A stretch of 49,817 nucleotides of DNA from Clostridium celatum DSM 1785 (GCF_000320405.1 NZ_KB291609.1:1-49817), one strand, 5' to 3'; numbered from the stretch's first letter, positions 1 to 9,019 are shown. The notes: a model not told the origin generated them from the sequence alone. Numbers and translations are program-made.

Positions 1-3000
1 CTACAGTCATATTAATTCCTGTTTGTTCTTCAATAACCTCTTCTTCTACCTTTGTTATCTTTATTGTATCTATATTTACTGTTGATGCATCATTATTAAA
101 GAATTTTATCCTATCCAATCCTTCATTAAGTGAAACTCTAAATTTTACTGTAGAGAAATTAGGACTTGTTGTAGGACACTCTATACTTCCTGATACTGAT
201 CCATCAATGTTTTCATAGTATAAAACATTGTTTGCCCCTGCAAAATATTTTACTTCTATATCATATTCAGCTGATTTATCAGAGTTTAGCCACATATTTA
301 ACCACGCATTACCTCTAGTTGTTTTACCTAACCATCCTACAAGTTTACCTTCACTAGCGCCATCTTTACTTTCTATTTCTCCACCTTGACCATCTAATTC
401 TAACGTTTCTGCTTCTATGATTACTTCATCGTCTGATAAAATAATTGGATTTTCTTCTCCATGTGGACCTGCTTCTAATTCTTTAGGTACTATTTCAAAG
501 AAATCTATATTTGGTGATGCTTGTGAATCTGCTGTAAAAATTAATTCCCCTGCACCAGCTTCTGTTATTTCTATATCAAAGCTTGTATTAATAAATGGAA
601 TTGGTTGTTGATTACCTGTTCCTGGTACTGATACACTTCCTTCAACAACATTAGTTCCACTCCAATTAAGCTTATTTAAATTTCCTTCACTACGCCCTGA
701 TTGATAAGTTACATTTACTGTATAAACACCAGCTCTCTTTGTGAAGAATGGAACCTTTATTTTATTTCCTGGTTCAAACCAACCTACTTTTTTTCCATTG
801 CTCGCCTGTGAATCTTCTGTTATTCTAACATATTTATCTCCTTCTATTGCTTCAAGAGTAAAATGCTCTGCTTCTAACACCTTAGCTTCATCAGCTTTAT
901 TAGGGAAAATAAATGGTCTTTCTTCAGTATAAGGTTCGTCTATTTCTTGTTCCATGTCATTATCTATAATTGTAACTTCTGTTTTCTTATTAAAACCTAT
1001 TATCGAGCTATTTGTTGGTGTATCTATATTACAATAGAATTTTAAATTACCTGACTTTTCGGTATTGTCTATTGTTGGAATAGATACTGTAGCTGTATCT
1101 TGCCCATCAGCAAATTCTACTATTGTATTTACATCTTGATAATGTCTTCCATGAACAGCACTATCTGGAGATGTTGAAAAATGCACCGTTGCTTCTCCTG
1201 TACTTCCTCCAACTCTTTTTATTGTTACATCAATAGAATCTCCTTCATTAACATTGTAACTAGTGTTTTCTATTTCAAACATACCAGCTCCATTGTTATT
1301 TAAATAATAAGCTCCATCTAATCCTATAGCTTGTCCTCTAGCTGCTGCATTCTTTTCTCCCTTAACAACTATTTTAACTGTGTGTTCTCCATAAGCTAAG
1401 TCATCAGTTGTATATAATATTTGTGATATAGATCTAGTTGCTTTATAAGTATCTACTTCATCAACCTTCTCTCCATCAATCCAAACTTCCATTATTCCAT
1501 GATTTGGGTCAAGAGTTCCTATAACCCAAGCTTTTGTTCCGGTAAATGTAAAGCTTGAATGAACCCCAGCACTTGATGTATACATACCAGTGCTATTTAT
1601 TCCAATACTTTCTTGAGTCCAAGCATCCTTATTATCAAACTGTACATTGTCAATGAATTCTGTACCTAATGGTACTATTGATTCCATTTCAAATGCTTCA
1701 TCTGCCTTATAAACCTCAACATTTTCTATTAACGGAACTGCTAATGAACCTTCTATATTTATTCTAATTTGAGATGCAGTTACTGGTGTACCTCTAACTA
1801 ATCTTTTTGCACCTATAGTATATCCTTCTCCAAATTTCTTCCAATTTTGTCCATCAGAAGATACTTCAACAGAGAATTCTGAAATTCTTTGGCCTAGTTT
1901 TATATATTCTTCAATAGATACTATATCAAATACCTTTTCTTCTCCTAAATTTATTGTTAAACTACCTGTAGTTTGTCCATCATCCATTGTCCAATAACTA
2001 TCATCATCATCATCCAATACATTTGCAGGGCTATAATCATTGCTATTACCTCTGATTTCAGATGCTTCAGCAGTTACTGTAGATTGACCTGCTAAATTTT
2101 CATCAAAAGAATTATTAATAGCTGCTGCAAATTCTTGAAGTCTTTCAATATCTTCTGCTGTAAAGTTCCCAGTATTATCTGGAGCAACATTTAACAATAA
2201 TGGTTGTCCTCGTCCTACTGAACTAAAGTAGATATTTGTTAATTGTTCCATACTCTTTGGACCATTTCCATTATGCCAGAACCATCCGCTTGTTAAAGAT
2301 ACATCACATTCTCCAACACTCCATATATCACCTTCTGGATCACCATTATTAAGATATGCTTGTTCATCTCCATAACCTGCATCATATCTATCTCTTATAC
2401 GCTTCAGATTAACTTTAGACCAAGCTGGATCTCCTGCTCTTCCTGATTCATTTCCTATCCATCTTATTCCTGTTCCATATGGACTAAATACTAATGCACC
2501 TGGTTGTAATTCTTCTATCAAATTAAACCAATCATCAAATTTATATTGTTGAGCTGCTGCACCACTACCTTTAGCTCCATCCATCCACACTTCAACAAAC
2601 TTACCATTATTACCATATTTAGGATTGCCTAATATTTCTCTTAATTGAGTCATATAGTATTCATTGTAATCACCATTTGTATCAGTTGCATCATCTGTTC
2701 CAGTACCATATCCATAAGATTCAGCATTTGCATCCCATGGTGAAAGATATATTCCCATATCCATATCATATTTAGTACAAGATTCTGAAAGGGCAGCTAA
2801 TACATCTCCATTTCCTCCTTGCGATGCTTGCCAATCTGTACTACTTTCAACATCATGTTCTGTAACTTTACTTGGCCATAAGCAGAAACCATCATGGTGC
2901 TTTCCAACTAAAATTACACGTTTAAATCCAGCTTCTTTTAATACTCTTACCCACTCATCTGTATTTAAATCAGTTGGATTAAAGCTATTTGGATTTTCTC

Positions 3001-3223
3001 TTCCATTTCCCCATTCACTATTAGTAAATGTATTCATACCAAAATGAATAAAAGCTGCTAATTCCTCTTCGTGATACTGAACTTGAGAATCATTTGGCAG
3101 CGCTCCAAATGCTTCTGGTGGTGCAACTGTGTTAAGTTGAGCTGCAATAGCTTCTACAGGTAAAATTTGACAAGCAACACCTGCAATAACTACTGCTGCT
3201 ACTATTTTTTTTACACTTCTCAT
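1..3223 (-). CDS. GH29 alpha-L-fucosidase, secreted, multidomain; 3' end beyond window
   Basis: Secreted enzyme that removes terminal alpha-L-fucose from host glycans such as mucin. The start ATG at 3223 follows a GGGGG ribosome-binding site. Residues 1-28 form a signal peptide (MRSVKK then a hydrophobic stretch ending near AIAA). The GH29 catalytic domain follows (about 30-375), with the family motif KHHDGF and the nucleophile region VEVWMDGAKG, where Asp is the expected nucleophile. Next come an F5/8 type C (CBM32-like) domain (about 385-530), a beta-rich domain, a Calx-beta-like domain (NVNEGDSIDV; about 660-760), and two CBM6/35-like domains that include EAEHF and EAETLEL. The frame is open to base 2, so the C-terminus and any cell-wall anchor lie outside the window. 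Family assignment rests on the motifs; exact linkage preference cannot be read from sequence. Transcription starts from an extended -10 promoter near 3315. Confidence 0.93.
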   Translation of the reverse strand, partial: MRSVKKIVAAVVIAGVACQILPVEAIAAQLNTVAPPEAFGALPNDSQVQYHEEELAAFIHFGMNTFTNSEWGNGRENPNSFNPTDLNTDEWVRVLKEAGFKRVILVGKHHDGFCLWPSKVTEHDVESSTDWQASQGGNGDVLAALSESCTKYDMDMGIYLSPWDANAESYGYGTGTDDATDTNGDYNEYYMTQLREILGNPKYGNNGKFVEVWMDGAKGSGAAAQQYKFDDWFNLIEELQPGALVFSPYGTGIRWIGNESGRAGDPAWSKVNLKRIRDRYDAGYGDEQAYLNNGDPEGDIWSVGECDVSLTSGWFWHNGNGPKSMEQLTNIYFSSVGRGQPLLLNVAPDNTGNFTAEDIERLQEFAAAINNSFDENLAGQSTVTAEASEIRGNSNDYSPANVLDDDDDSYWTMDDGQTTGSLTINLGEEKVFDIVSIEEYIKLGQRISEFSVEVSSDGQNWKKFGEGYTIGAKRLVRGTPVTASQIRINIEGSLAVPLIENVEVYKADEAFEMESIVPLGTEFIDNVQFDNKDAWTQESIGINSTGMYTSSAGVHSSFTFTGTKAWVIGTLDPNHGIMEVWIDGEKVDEVDTYKATRSISQILYTTDDLAYGEHTVKIVVKGEKNAAARGQAIGLDGAYYLNNNGAGMFEIENTSYNVNEGDSIDVTIKRVGGSTGEATVHFSTSPDSAVHGRHYQDVNTIVEFADGQDTATVSIPTIDNTEKSGNLKFYCNIDTPTNSSIIGFNKKTEVTIIDNDMEQEIDEPYTEERPFIFPNKADEAKVLEAEHFTLEAIEGDKYVRITEDSQASNGKKVGWFEPGNKIKVPFFTKRAGVYTVNVTYQSGRSEGNLNKLNWSGTNVVEGSVSVPGTGNQQPIPFINTSFDIEITEAGAGELIFTADSQASPNIDFFEIVPKELEAGPHGEENPIILSDDEVIIEAETLELDGQGGEIESKDGASEGKLVGWLGKTTRGNAWLNMWLNSDKSAEYDIEVKYFAGANNVLYYENIDGSVSGSIECPTTSPNFSTVKFRVSLNEGLDRIKFFNNDASTVNIDTIKITKVEEEVIEEQTGINMTV

Positions 3224-3314
3224 AAAATTTCCCCCTTAAAATATATCCATAGATTCATTTATATTAAGATCAATACACTTTATCAATTCTAATATAAACC
3301 TTTACATATCTTAT

Positions 3315-3323
3315 ATTATACCA
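3315..3323 (-). promoter_or_regulatory. Extended -10 promoter of the fucosidase gene
   Basis: On the minus strand the sequence reads TGGTATAAT, a perfect extended -10 element, about 90 bases before the fucosidase start. TTGATT and TTGAAA hexamers lie upstream at 19- and 15-base spacing, neither ideal, so the extended -10 probably carries the promoter. I see no convincing cre site or dyad here. The rest of 3224-3498 holds nothing else except the hairpin at 3453-3493. Confidence 0.5.
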
Positions 3324-3452
3324 CCATGTAAATATTTTCAATCAATTTTACCAATATTTTAAAAAATATATAATTATTTTACTTTTTGTATTATTATTAC
3401 TACATAAGTAGCTATTTTCTTTTTTTCACACTTAAATAAAATTTAATCTATA

Positions 3453-3493
3453 AAAACATATGCGATTTAATTCTTCTAAACCACATATGTTTT
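3453..3493 (-). terminator. Rho-independent terminator after the MgtC-like gene
   Basis: Inverted repeat AAAACATATG / CATATGTTTT with a 21-base loop. On the minus strand it ends in a short T-run, five bases after the stop codon of the MgtC-like gene. Confidence 0.6.
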
Positions 3494-3498
3494 AAGTT

Positions 3499-4206
3499 TT
3501 AATTTATCTCTTGAAGAAATATTACACCATCTCTTTTTCTTATTGTATTTATGAAATCGTTATGACATATTTCTCTTGATATCTTAAGTCCTAAAAGTAA
3601 TCCTATTAATTCATTTGATGTTACATTATTATTACTTATTTCAATATCACTAATTCTTATATTATTACTTTGTATATAAGTTAATAATTTAGCTACTTCA
3701 AGGTGAGATTCAAGCAAAATATATAATGTTATATTTCTTGATTTATTATTTATTTTTTTGTCTAACTTAGCTAAGACAACAGTTACTGCAAATATTAATA
3801 CACAACCTATAATAGCCCCAAAGTAAAATCCTGCCCCTAAAGCTAAACCCATACAAGCTGAAGCCCATAATCCAGCTGCTGTAGTTAACCCTCTAACTTT
3901 ATTTTTTCCTGTAACTATAATAGTGCCAGCTCCCAAAAATCCAATACCACTTATAACTTGTGCTCCAAGTCTAGTAGGATCACTAGCTGAATCATATACT
4001 TGACATATATAAATATTAGTTATCATTGCAAGTGTTGCTCCTATAGATACAAGTATATGTGTTCTAAGCCCTGCTGGTCTTCCTTCTCTTTCCCGTCCAT
4101 ACCCTATTATTCCTCCAAAAAATACAGCCATAGTTAACCTAAGAAATATAGATACATAATTTAATTCTTCTAAATATTCCATAATACCATACAAGAAATA
4201 AAACAC
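3499..4206 (-). CDS. MgtC/SapB family membrane protein
   Basis: Integral membrane protein of the MgtC/SapB family. Characterised members act in Mg2+ limitation, acid stress or control of ATP synthase; the role of this one is unknown. Five hydrophobic helices fill the first 145 residues. The family core is visible as GGIIGYGREREGRPAGLRTH, followed by SIGATLAM and GIGFLGAGTIIV. The C-terminal ~75 residues form a soluble ACT-like extension, giving 235 aa as in long MgtC-type proteins. The start is uncertain: the GTG at 4206 touches the GGGGG motif directly, a TTG at 4194 has about 11 bases of spacing, and an ATG at 4182 gives the N-terminus most like the family. Single gene, transcribed away from the divergent carboxypeptidase gene. 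Confidence 0.88.
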   Translation of the reverse strand: MFYFLYGIMEYLEELNYVSIFLRLTMAVFFGGIIGYGREREGRPAGLRTHILVSIGATLAMITNIYICQVYDSASDPTRLGAQVISGIGFLGAGTIIVTGKNKVRGLTTAAGLWASACMGLALGAGFYFGAIIGCVLIFAVTVVLAKLDKKINNKSRNITLYILLESHLEVAKLLTYIQSNNIRISDIEISNNNVTSNELIGLLLGLKISREICHNDFINTIRKRDGVIFLQEIN

Positions 4207-4367
4207 CCCCTACTTAATAATATTAAATTTAATAGTGGGTATTTCCTCATTTTTTAAAGTTATATATTATATTTAAATTCCTATTTTTATAATTTACTTT
4301 ATTGAAGTTTATAACGCTCAATGATACTATTATATAAATTAAATTGTATATATTGGGAGGAAATATT

Positions 4368-5234
4368 ATGCCTATATTAAGTAAAGATGATAAAGTTGCT
4401 ATAATTGCGTGTTCAAATGGGCAACCATTATCTAATAAGCTCAAGATTGAAAATCTCTTAGATACTTTAAAAACTATTGGTTTAAATCCTATCTGTAGTA
4501 ACTACATATTTGAAGTTAATTCACCATTTAATGGAGATTCTGAAAATAAAGCAAAAGCCTTTATGGATTTATATAAAAATACTGAAATAAAAGCTATATT
4601 TGATATTTCTGGTGGTGACCTTGCTAATGAAGTTTTAGAGTATTTAGATTATGACTTTATCAAAAAAAATCCAAAACCATTCTTTGGATATAGCGATTTG
4701 ACTACAGTATTAAATGCTATTTATTCACAAAGTAATATTCATCCCTATCTTTATCAAATAAGAAACCTTATATATTCAGATAGTGAAAATCAGAAGACTA
4801 ATATTATAAATAGTTTATTTGATAATAAAAATGACTTATTTAATTTTTCTTATAAATTTATTCAAGGAGAAAAAATAGAAGGAACTGTTATTGGTGGTAA
4901 TATTCGTTGTTTTTTAAAGCTTGCTGGAACAAAATACATGCCAGATTTTACTGATAAAATTCTATTTTTAGAAAGCATGGGAGGCGAAGCTGCACTTATA
5001 TCAACATTTTTAAATCAACTTAAACAAATGGGTGTTTTTAATAAGATTAATGGAATTATTTTAGGTACATTTAGTAAAATGCAAGAAAATAATATTTCTC
5101 CTACTATTGAGGAATTAGTAGTAAAAGTAATAAATAATTCTAATTTACCTATAGCTAAAACAGAAGAAATTGGTCATGGTCCTAATTCTAAATGTATAAT
5201 TATTGGAAAAAATATTTCATTATCTAAACGCTAA
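4368..5234 (+). CDS. LD-carboxypeptidase family protein (peptidase S66)
   Basis: Serine peptidase of family S66, which includes cytoplasmic LD-carboxypeptidases of murein recycling and MccF-type enzymes that cleave microcin C-like peptides. The expected triad is visible: nucleophile Ser in FGYSD (about residue 108), Glu in FLESMGG, and His in EIGHGPNSKC near the C-terminus. The length, 288 aa, is slightly short of the usual 300-350. The ATG at 4368 is chosen because GGGAGG lies seven bases upstream; an in-frame ATG 24 bases earlier precedes that site and has none of its own. There is no signal peptide, so it is cytoplasmic. It is a single gene with a strong terminator, and no microcin-like cluster is nearby, so which of the two roles applies is open. 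Confidence 0.88.
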   Translation: MPILSKDDKVAIIACSNGQPLSNKLKIENLLDTLKTIGLNPICSNYIFEVNSPFNGDSENKAKAFMDLYKNTEIKAIFDISGGDLANEVLEYLDYDFIKKNPKPFFGYSDLTTVLNAIYSQSNIHPYLYQIRNLIYSDSENQKTNIINSLFDNKNDLFNFSYKFIQGEKIEGTVIGGNIRCFLKLAGTKYMPDFTDKILFLESMGGEAALISTFLNQLKQMGVFNKINGIILGTFSKMQENNISPTIEELVVKVINNSNLPIAKTEEIGHGPNSKCIIIGKNISLSKR

Positions 5235-5289
5235 TATAATTTTAATAAAAAACGTAGTTGTCTTTATATAGAAGTATAAAGACACTTTT

Positions 5290-5326
5290 AAATAAAAATG
5301 GTCGGTATTACCGACCATTTTTATTT
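5290..5326. terminator. Strong bidirectional Rho-independent terminator
   Basis: Near-perfect hairpin AAATAAAAATGGTCGGTA / TACCGACCATTTTTATTT after the carboxypeptidase gene. The A and T runs on both sides allow termination in either direction. Confidence 0.85.
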
Positions 5327-5345
5327 AATTTATTTTACAATACTA

Positions 5346-5397
5346 TTGACCGTTATTCATAATAGTGTTAGTATGTGTATATATTAAATATATACAC
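5346..5397 (+). promoter_or_regulatory. Promoter with a perfect palindromic operator for the GntR/ABC operon
   Basis: The -35 TTGACC (5346-5351), a 17-base spacer and the -10 TAGTAT (5369-5374) form a good sigma-A promoter. Immediately downstream, 5375-5397 is a perfect 23-base palindrome, half-sites GTGTATATATT and AATATATACAC around a central A. It covers the predicted transcription start. Binding of the adjacent GntR/YtrA-type regulator here would block transcription of its own operon, as known for B. subtilis YtrA. The binding itself is inferred. Confidence 0.75.
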
Positions 5398-5417
5398 TAA
5401 AGTACGGAGGTGAACAC

Positions 5418-5792
5418 TTGGATATATTAATTAGCAATTCATCCCCAGTGGCGCTTTATGAACAAATAGAAACTCAAATTAAAAATCAAATATTGAATGG
5501 TAACTTAAAGCCTGGAGATCCACTTCCCTCAATAAGATCCTTAGCAAAAGAACTAAAAGTAAGTATCATAACTTCTAAAAGAGCTTATGAAGAGCTTGAA
5601 AAAGAAGGTTTTATTGAAACTGTTGTAGGTAAGGGTACTTTTGTTTCAGGTTCTAATTCTGAAAGATTAAGAGAAGCTGCTATGGCCGAGATGGAAGACA
5701 AACTTGAAGCTGTAATAATATCAGCCAAATCACTTGGCTTAACTTTAGACGAATGTGTTGAAATCTTTAAAAGTCTATATGAGGAGGTATAA
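5418..5792 (+). CDS. GntR family (YtrA subfamily) transcriptional regulator
   Basis: Short GntR regulator of 124 aa. The N-terminal winged helix-turn-helix spans about residues 8-78 (YEQIETQIKNQI, GDPLPSIRSLAKEL, then SKRAYEELEKEGF and VGKGTFV), followed by only a ~45-residue helical C-terminus, the layout of the YtrA subfamily. The start is TTG at 5418, with GGAGG seven bases upstream. It is the first gene of an operon with an ABC ATPase (two bases after the stop) and a permease. YtrA-type proteins commonly repress their own operon and respond to cell-wall-active antibiotics or related stress. The perfect palindrome over the transcription start is the probable operator. The inducer is unknown. 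Confidence 0.93.
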   Translation: MDILISNSSPVALYEQIETQIKNQILNGNLKPGDPLPSIRSLAKELKVSIITSKRAYEELEKEGFIETVVGKGTFVSGSNSERLREAAMAEMEDKLEAVIISAKSLGLTLDECVEIFKSLYEEV

Positions 5793-5794
5793 CT

Positions 5795-6649
5795 ATGAAT
5801 GTAATTGAAATCAGAAATTTACAAAAAACTTATAAAAACTTTTCTTTAACTATTGATAAACTAGATATTCCCGAAGGATATATTACTGGATTTATTGGTC
5901 CTAACGGTTCTGGTAAAACTACTACAATTAAATCATTACTAGGAATGACTAAACTTGATTCTGGTGAAATAAAAATACTTAATTCTGATATTAATAAAGA
6001 TACTAAAACAAAGGAATATATTGCTTATGTTGGTGATGAGTCTGGATTTTTAGAAGAAAGTAAGATATCTAGCCTTCATAAAATAATCTCTAAGTTTTAT
6101 TCTAATTGGGATGAAGATTTATATAAAAAATATATAAACAAATTTAAAATAAATGAAGATAAAGAGTATAAATCTTTATCTAAGGGACAAAAAAAGCAAT
6201 TTGAACTTATAATGGCTTTATCACATCATCCGAAACTATTAATAATGGACGAACCTACTTCAAGCTTAGATCCAATTATAAGAAATGAGTTTTTAGAACT
6301 GATGCAAGAGCATATAGATATGGATAATATGACTGTATTCTACTCTACTCATATAACTACAGACTTAGATAAATCTGCTGATTATATAATAATGATTTAT
6401 AATGGTAAAATCCTTCTTGTAGATGAGAAAGATAGTATATTAAATAATCATGTTATAGTTAAAAGTAAAAAAGAATTAGTAGATAATTCTATAAAAAAAG
6501 AGTTTATTTCTTTAAAAGAATATGCATTTGGATTTGAAGGATTAATTTCTGATAAAAATAAAGCTTATGAACTTTTTGGTGATGAAGCAGTCTATGAAAA
6601 ATGTACTCTAGAAGATATTTTATTATATTATACTAGGAGGGATTCATAA
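5795..6649 (+). CDS. ABC transporter ATP-binding protein
   Basis: Cytoplasmic ATPase subunit of an ABC exporter, 284 aa. Walker A is GPNGSGKT (35-42), the signature LSKGQ (127-131), Walker B LLIMDEP (147-153) with D-loop SSLD, and the H-loop His in YSTHITTD. A C-terminal ~70-residue extension follows, as in the BcrA/YtrB-like group. The start ATG has GGAGG eight bases upstream. The gene begins two bases after the GntR stop, and its stop overlaps the permease start by one base, so the three are translationally coupled. Together with the regulator they form a self-controlled export or membrane-stress module. The substrate cannot be read from sequence. Confidence 0.93.
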   Translation: MNVIEIRNLQKTYKNFSLTIDKLDIPEGYITGFIGPNGSGKTTTIKSLLGMTKLDSGEIKILNSDINKDTKTKEYIAYVGDESGFLEESKISSLHKIISKFYSNWDEDLYKKYINKFKINEDKEYKSLSKGQKKQFELIMALSHHPKLLIMDEPTSSLDPIIRNEFLELMQEHIDMDNMTVFYSTHITTDLDKSADYIIMIYNGKILLVDEKDSILNNHVIVKSKKELVDNSIKKEFISLKEYAFGFEGLISDKNKAYELFGDEAVYEKCTLEDILLYYTRRDS

Positions 6650-7284
6650 TGAATACTTTAGTAAATCTAATTAAACTTCAATATAATTCATTATTTGCAC
6701 TAAAAAAGAATCTTTTTATTATTGTAGGGCTTGGCATATTTTTTGCTGCTGTACAACCAACAATGATTGTTTTTGCTGGTGCTATGTACTTAATGATAGC
6801 TTGTTATTCAGTTATTTTTTATGAAGAAAAAAGCAAAATGAATTATTTAATATATTCCTTACCTATTAGAATTAACCAATACATTTTTTCTAAATATATT
6901 TATGGATTATTAAATACATTAATTGCAATTTTAATTTCTACTATTTTAAACACTATTGTAAAAATATTAGGTTATAATGATTTTGTTAATTCTATGCCTA
7001 TATATGCTGTGCCATTAATCACTCTTGCTATTGGAATATTTTTCACATCTGTCTTAATGCCAGCAACACTTTTATTAGGCTTTGAAAAAGGAAGATTTGT
7101 ACTTGTTTTTATAGCTATTGCTCCAGTTTGTTTTTCCGCTCCACTTTTAGAGTATCTTCCAAATATTAATTTATCTCTTAATACTACAACTTTAAGTATT
7201 TTAGGTATATTAATTTCTATAACTTTATTATTAGCATCTTATTTCTTTACTTGTAATAAATTTGCTAAAAAAGAAATTTCATAA
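6649..7284 (+). CDS. ABC-2 type permease subunit, partner of the preceding ATPase
   Basis: Membrane subunit of 211 aa with about six hydrophobic helices: around residues 22-38, 42-58, 88-110, 118-142, 150-168 and 180-202. It has the general layout of ABC-2/YhcI-like permeases: an N-terminal cytoplasmic segment, then EEKSKMNYLIYSLPI before the second helix pair, a typical coupling loop. The ATG overlaps the last base of the ATPase gene, with AGGAGGG just upstream. A hairpin terminator follows. It is assigned as the partner by operon position; the family match itself is generic. Confidence 0.85.
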   Translation: MNTLVNLIKLQYNSLFALKKNLFIIVGLGIFFAAVQPTMIVFAGAMYLMIACYSVIFYEEKSKMNYLIYSLPIRINQYIFSKYIYGLLNTLIAILISTILNTIVKILGYNDFVNSMPIYAVPLITLAIGIFFTSVLMPATLLLGFEKGRFVLVFIAIAPVCFSAPLLEYLPNINLSLNTTTLSILGILISITLLLASYFFTCNKFAKKEIS

Positions 7285-7332
7285 TTAGAAATTTAAATAA
7301 AGCAACGCTATGAATAAAAAGTAACTTTTTAT

Positions 7333-7379
7333 AAAAGAGTTAGGATTAAAACTAGTAAGTTTGAATCCTAACCCTTTTT
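7333..7379. terminator. Terminator between convergent ABC operon and DUF975 gene
   Basis: Hairpin AAAAGAGTTAGGATT / AATCCTAACCCTTTT with a 16-base loop, followed by a T-run on the plus strand. It lies between two convergent transcripts and may serve both. Confidence 0.75.
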
Positions 7380-7404
7380 AATATTATTTAATTTCTATAA
7401 TTTT

Positions 7405-8016
7405 TTATCTATTAGCTATTTGTAAATGGAAATTTGTTTCTGCAACTTTTACATATGGAGCAACCCATAATAATCCTATTCCTAAAGTTATAATTCCTAC
7501 AAACCACCATCCAATAAAAGATAACTCTAACATAAATAAATCCATTTTATATCCATTCATCATACTTGCACTTTGACCAAGTACTTCACCAATAGATTTC
7601 TCAGGATTCTTTGCTAAAATATAAAAGGCTTGAGAAAATGTAAGTGCTATAATTATTCCTGGAATTACAAATAACATAGTTCCAATTCCCACAGCTATAG
7701 TTATTATTAAATTTAAGCCTAATGTTTTAACATAAATTTTAAAATAGTAAAATAAATCTTCGAAACCTGGTCTTTTAACCTTGGTAACTATATTTAATAA
7801 AAATCTACATAACCCTGTTGTTAATACTCCTGTAAATAACAACGATACTATATTAATAGAAAAACTAATAAACCCGAAATTTAATACATCATTAGATCTG
7901 TAATTAAATTGCAAGCCTAATAAAAAAGATACAAGAAATGTTGCAGCTATCGCAATTCCCCAATTCCCTCTTAACTGCTCTCTTGAATTATATTTAATTT
8001 CACCTCTATCAATCAT
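7405..8016 (-). CDS. DUF975 family integral membrane protein
   Basis: Membrane protein of 203 aa. The family opening is recognisable: a short basic segment with REQLRGNW, then repeated hydrophobic helices (about 20-36, 48-70, 95-120, 160-185). DUF975 proteins are widespread in Firmicutes, lack an established biochemical role and resemble the multi-helix proteins linked to lantibiotic or stress resistance. The start ATG has GGAGGAG seven bases upstream. It lies 30 bases downstream of the acetyltransferase gene on the same strand with no terminator between, so the two are probably co-transcribed. Confidence 0.85.
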   Translation of the reverse strand: MIDRGEIKYNSREQLRGNWGIAIAATFLVSFLLGLQFNYRSNDVLNFGFISFSINIVSLLFTGVLTTGLCRFLLNIVTKVKRPGFEDLFYYFKIYVKTLGLNLIITIAVGIGTMLFVIPGIIIALTFSQAFYILAKNPEKSIGEVLGQSASMMNGYKMDLFMLELSFIGWWFVGIITLGIGLLWVAPYVKVAETNFHLQIANR

Positions 8017-8046
8017 ATATAATTAACTCCTCCTATCTCTTTACTT

Positions 8047-8487
8047 TTAATATTCATACATGTAATAATTACATTCTTCCATACCTAAGCTTTTATATGT
8101 TTTTTGTGCAACATAATTTTCTCTTTCTACATATAATCTTATTCCACAAATATTTTTATCTTTATCACATATGTTTTTTATATGATTATATAATGTTTTA
8201 AAAACGCCTTTACCTCTATAGTTTTTATCTACATACACACTTTGAATCCATAAAAATGTTCCATTTCTCCAATCACTCCATTCAAATGTATACATAATTT
8301 GTCCAACTATATTTCCATCTATTTCACATACATGATAAACACCTTTATTTTCATCTTTTAATAAAGCTGTTACCCCTTTTGTTAAAACCTCCATATTAAG
8401 TTTTTTATCTTCTGTTTCAAATGCAAGATTATAATTATATTCTGCTATTTTATTAACGTCATTTATATTAGCTTTTCTTACTATCAT
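8047..8487 (-). CDS. GNAT family N-acetyltransferase
   Basis: Acetyl-CoA-dependent acyltransferase of 146 aa, a single GNAT domain. Motif A is visible as IQSVYVDKNYRGKGVFKTLYNHI, with the acetyl-CoA pyrophosphate loop NYRGKG. The C-terminal RLYVERENYVAQKTYKSLGMEE matches motif B. The substrate is not predictable. The start ATG follows AGGAGG by about seven bases. It is the first gene of a probable two-gene unit with the DUF975 protein. Confidence 0.9.
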   Translation of the reverse strand: MIVRKANINDVNKIAEYNYNLAFETEDKKLNMEVLTKGVTALLKDENKGVYHVCEIDGNIVGQIMYTFEWSDWRNGTFLWIQSVYVDKNYRGKGVFKTLYNHIKNICDKDKNICGIRLYVERENYVAQKTYKSLGMEECNYYMYEY

Positions 8488-8589
8488 TTTAATCTCCTCC
8501 TATCTAGTAGAATTTTTTCTGTAATTTAATAAATATATTTATATATTAACATACTCTGCTAAATATTGTTAATGTTTCTGTATACGATA

Positions 8590-8638
8590 AATAAAAAATA
8601 CAAGATACTAACAAATTAGGTATCTTGCATTTTTATTT
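8590..8638. terminator. Bidirectional terminator hairpin
   Basis: Inverted repeat CAAGATAC / GTATCTTG flanked by A- and T-runs that extend the stem. It sits between the upstream region of the acetyltransferase gene and the 3' end of the small amber-containing gene, whose minus-strand transcript it probably terminates. Confidence 0.7.
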
Positions 8639-8644
8639 AATATT

Positions 8645-8836
8645 TTATTTCATTTTCTTTAATGCATTTTTCATATTATTTATACCACTTTTAAATTTTT
8701 CTTTTGCGTCGCCTCCTAGCTCTTCAACCTAATTAATAACATTGCTTATTTCATCTGCTATTTCTTGAGATAATCTTCCTTGCTTAATCTTTTTATTAAT
8801 TTGATTAATTTTTTTCTCAAGTTTTTCAAAAGCCAT
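8645..8836 (-). pseudogene. Small helical protein gene interrupted by an in-frame amber codon
   Basis: Read from the ATG at 8836 (GGAGG seven bases upstream), the frame gives MAFEKLEKKINQINKKIKQG and continues to residue 35, where TAG (8729-8731) stops it. The same frame then stays open for 27 more codons, with similar charged, helix-forming composition (VEELGGDAKEKFKSGINNMK), to TAA at 8645. A single C-to-T change of CAG (Gln) would explain this, giving an original 63-residue soluble amphipathic protein. No start codon lies just after the amber. I do not recognise the family. It could be a real nonsense mutation, a 35-residue peptide in use, or a sequencing error. Confidence 0.6.
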
Positions 8837-8934
8837 AGTTACAACCTCCATATCAATTTTTCTATAGTTATTTTAACCAGGCTATTCAATAAAATACTAT
8901 TTATTTTATTTTTATGCTATTATTTCATATAAAA

Positions 8935-8980
8935 AATAGAGAATTGAAAAATAATTTATATTTTTCAATTCCCTTATTTT
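8935..8980 (-). terminator. Terminator of the first GH101 gene
   Basis: Hairpin GAATTGAAAAAT / ATTTTTCAATTC with a 7-base loop and a T-rich tail on the minus strand, 40 bases after the GH101 stop. The equivalent hairpin follows the second GH101 gene at 47074-47123, and the bases between stop and hairpin are also conserved. Confidence 0.75.
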
Positions 8981-9019
8981 TAATTATTTAGTTTTAATCT
9001 TATAACTATTATTAAACTG

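Noticed and set aside
8729..8731. Amber codon as programmed read-through or pyrrolysine
   Set aside because: No recoding signal or pyl genes are visible; a simple point mutation or error is more economical.
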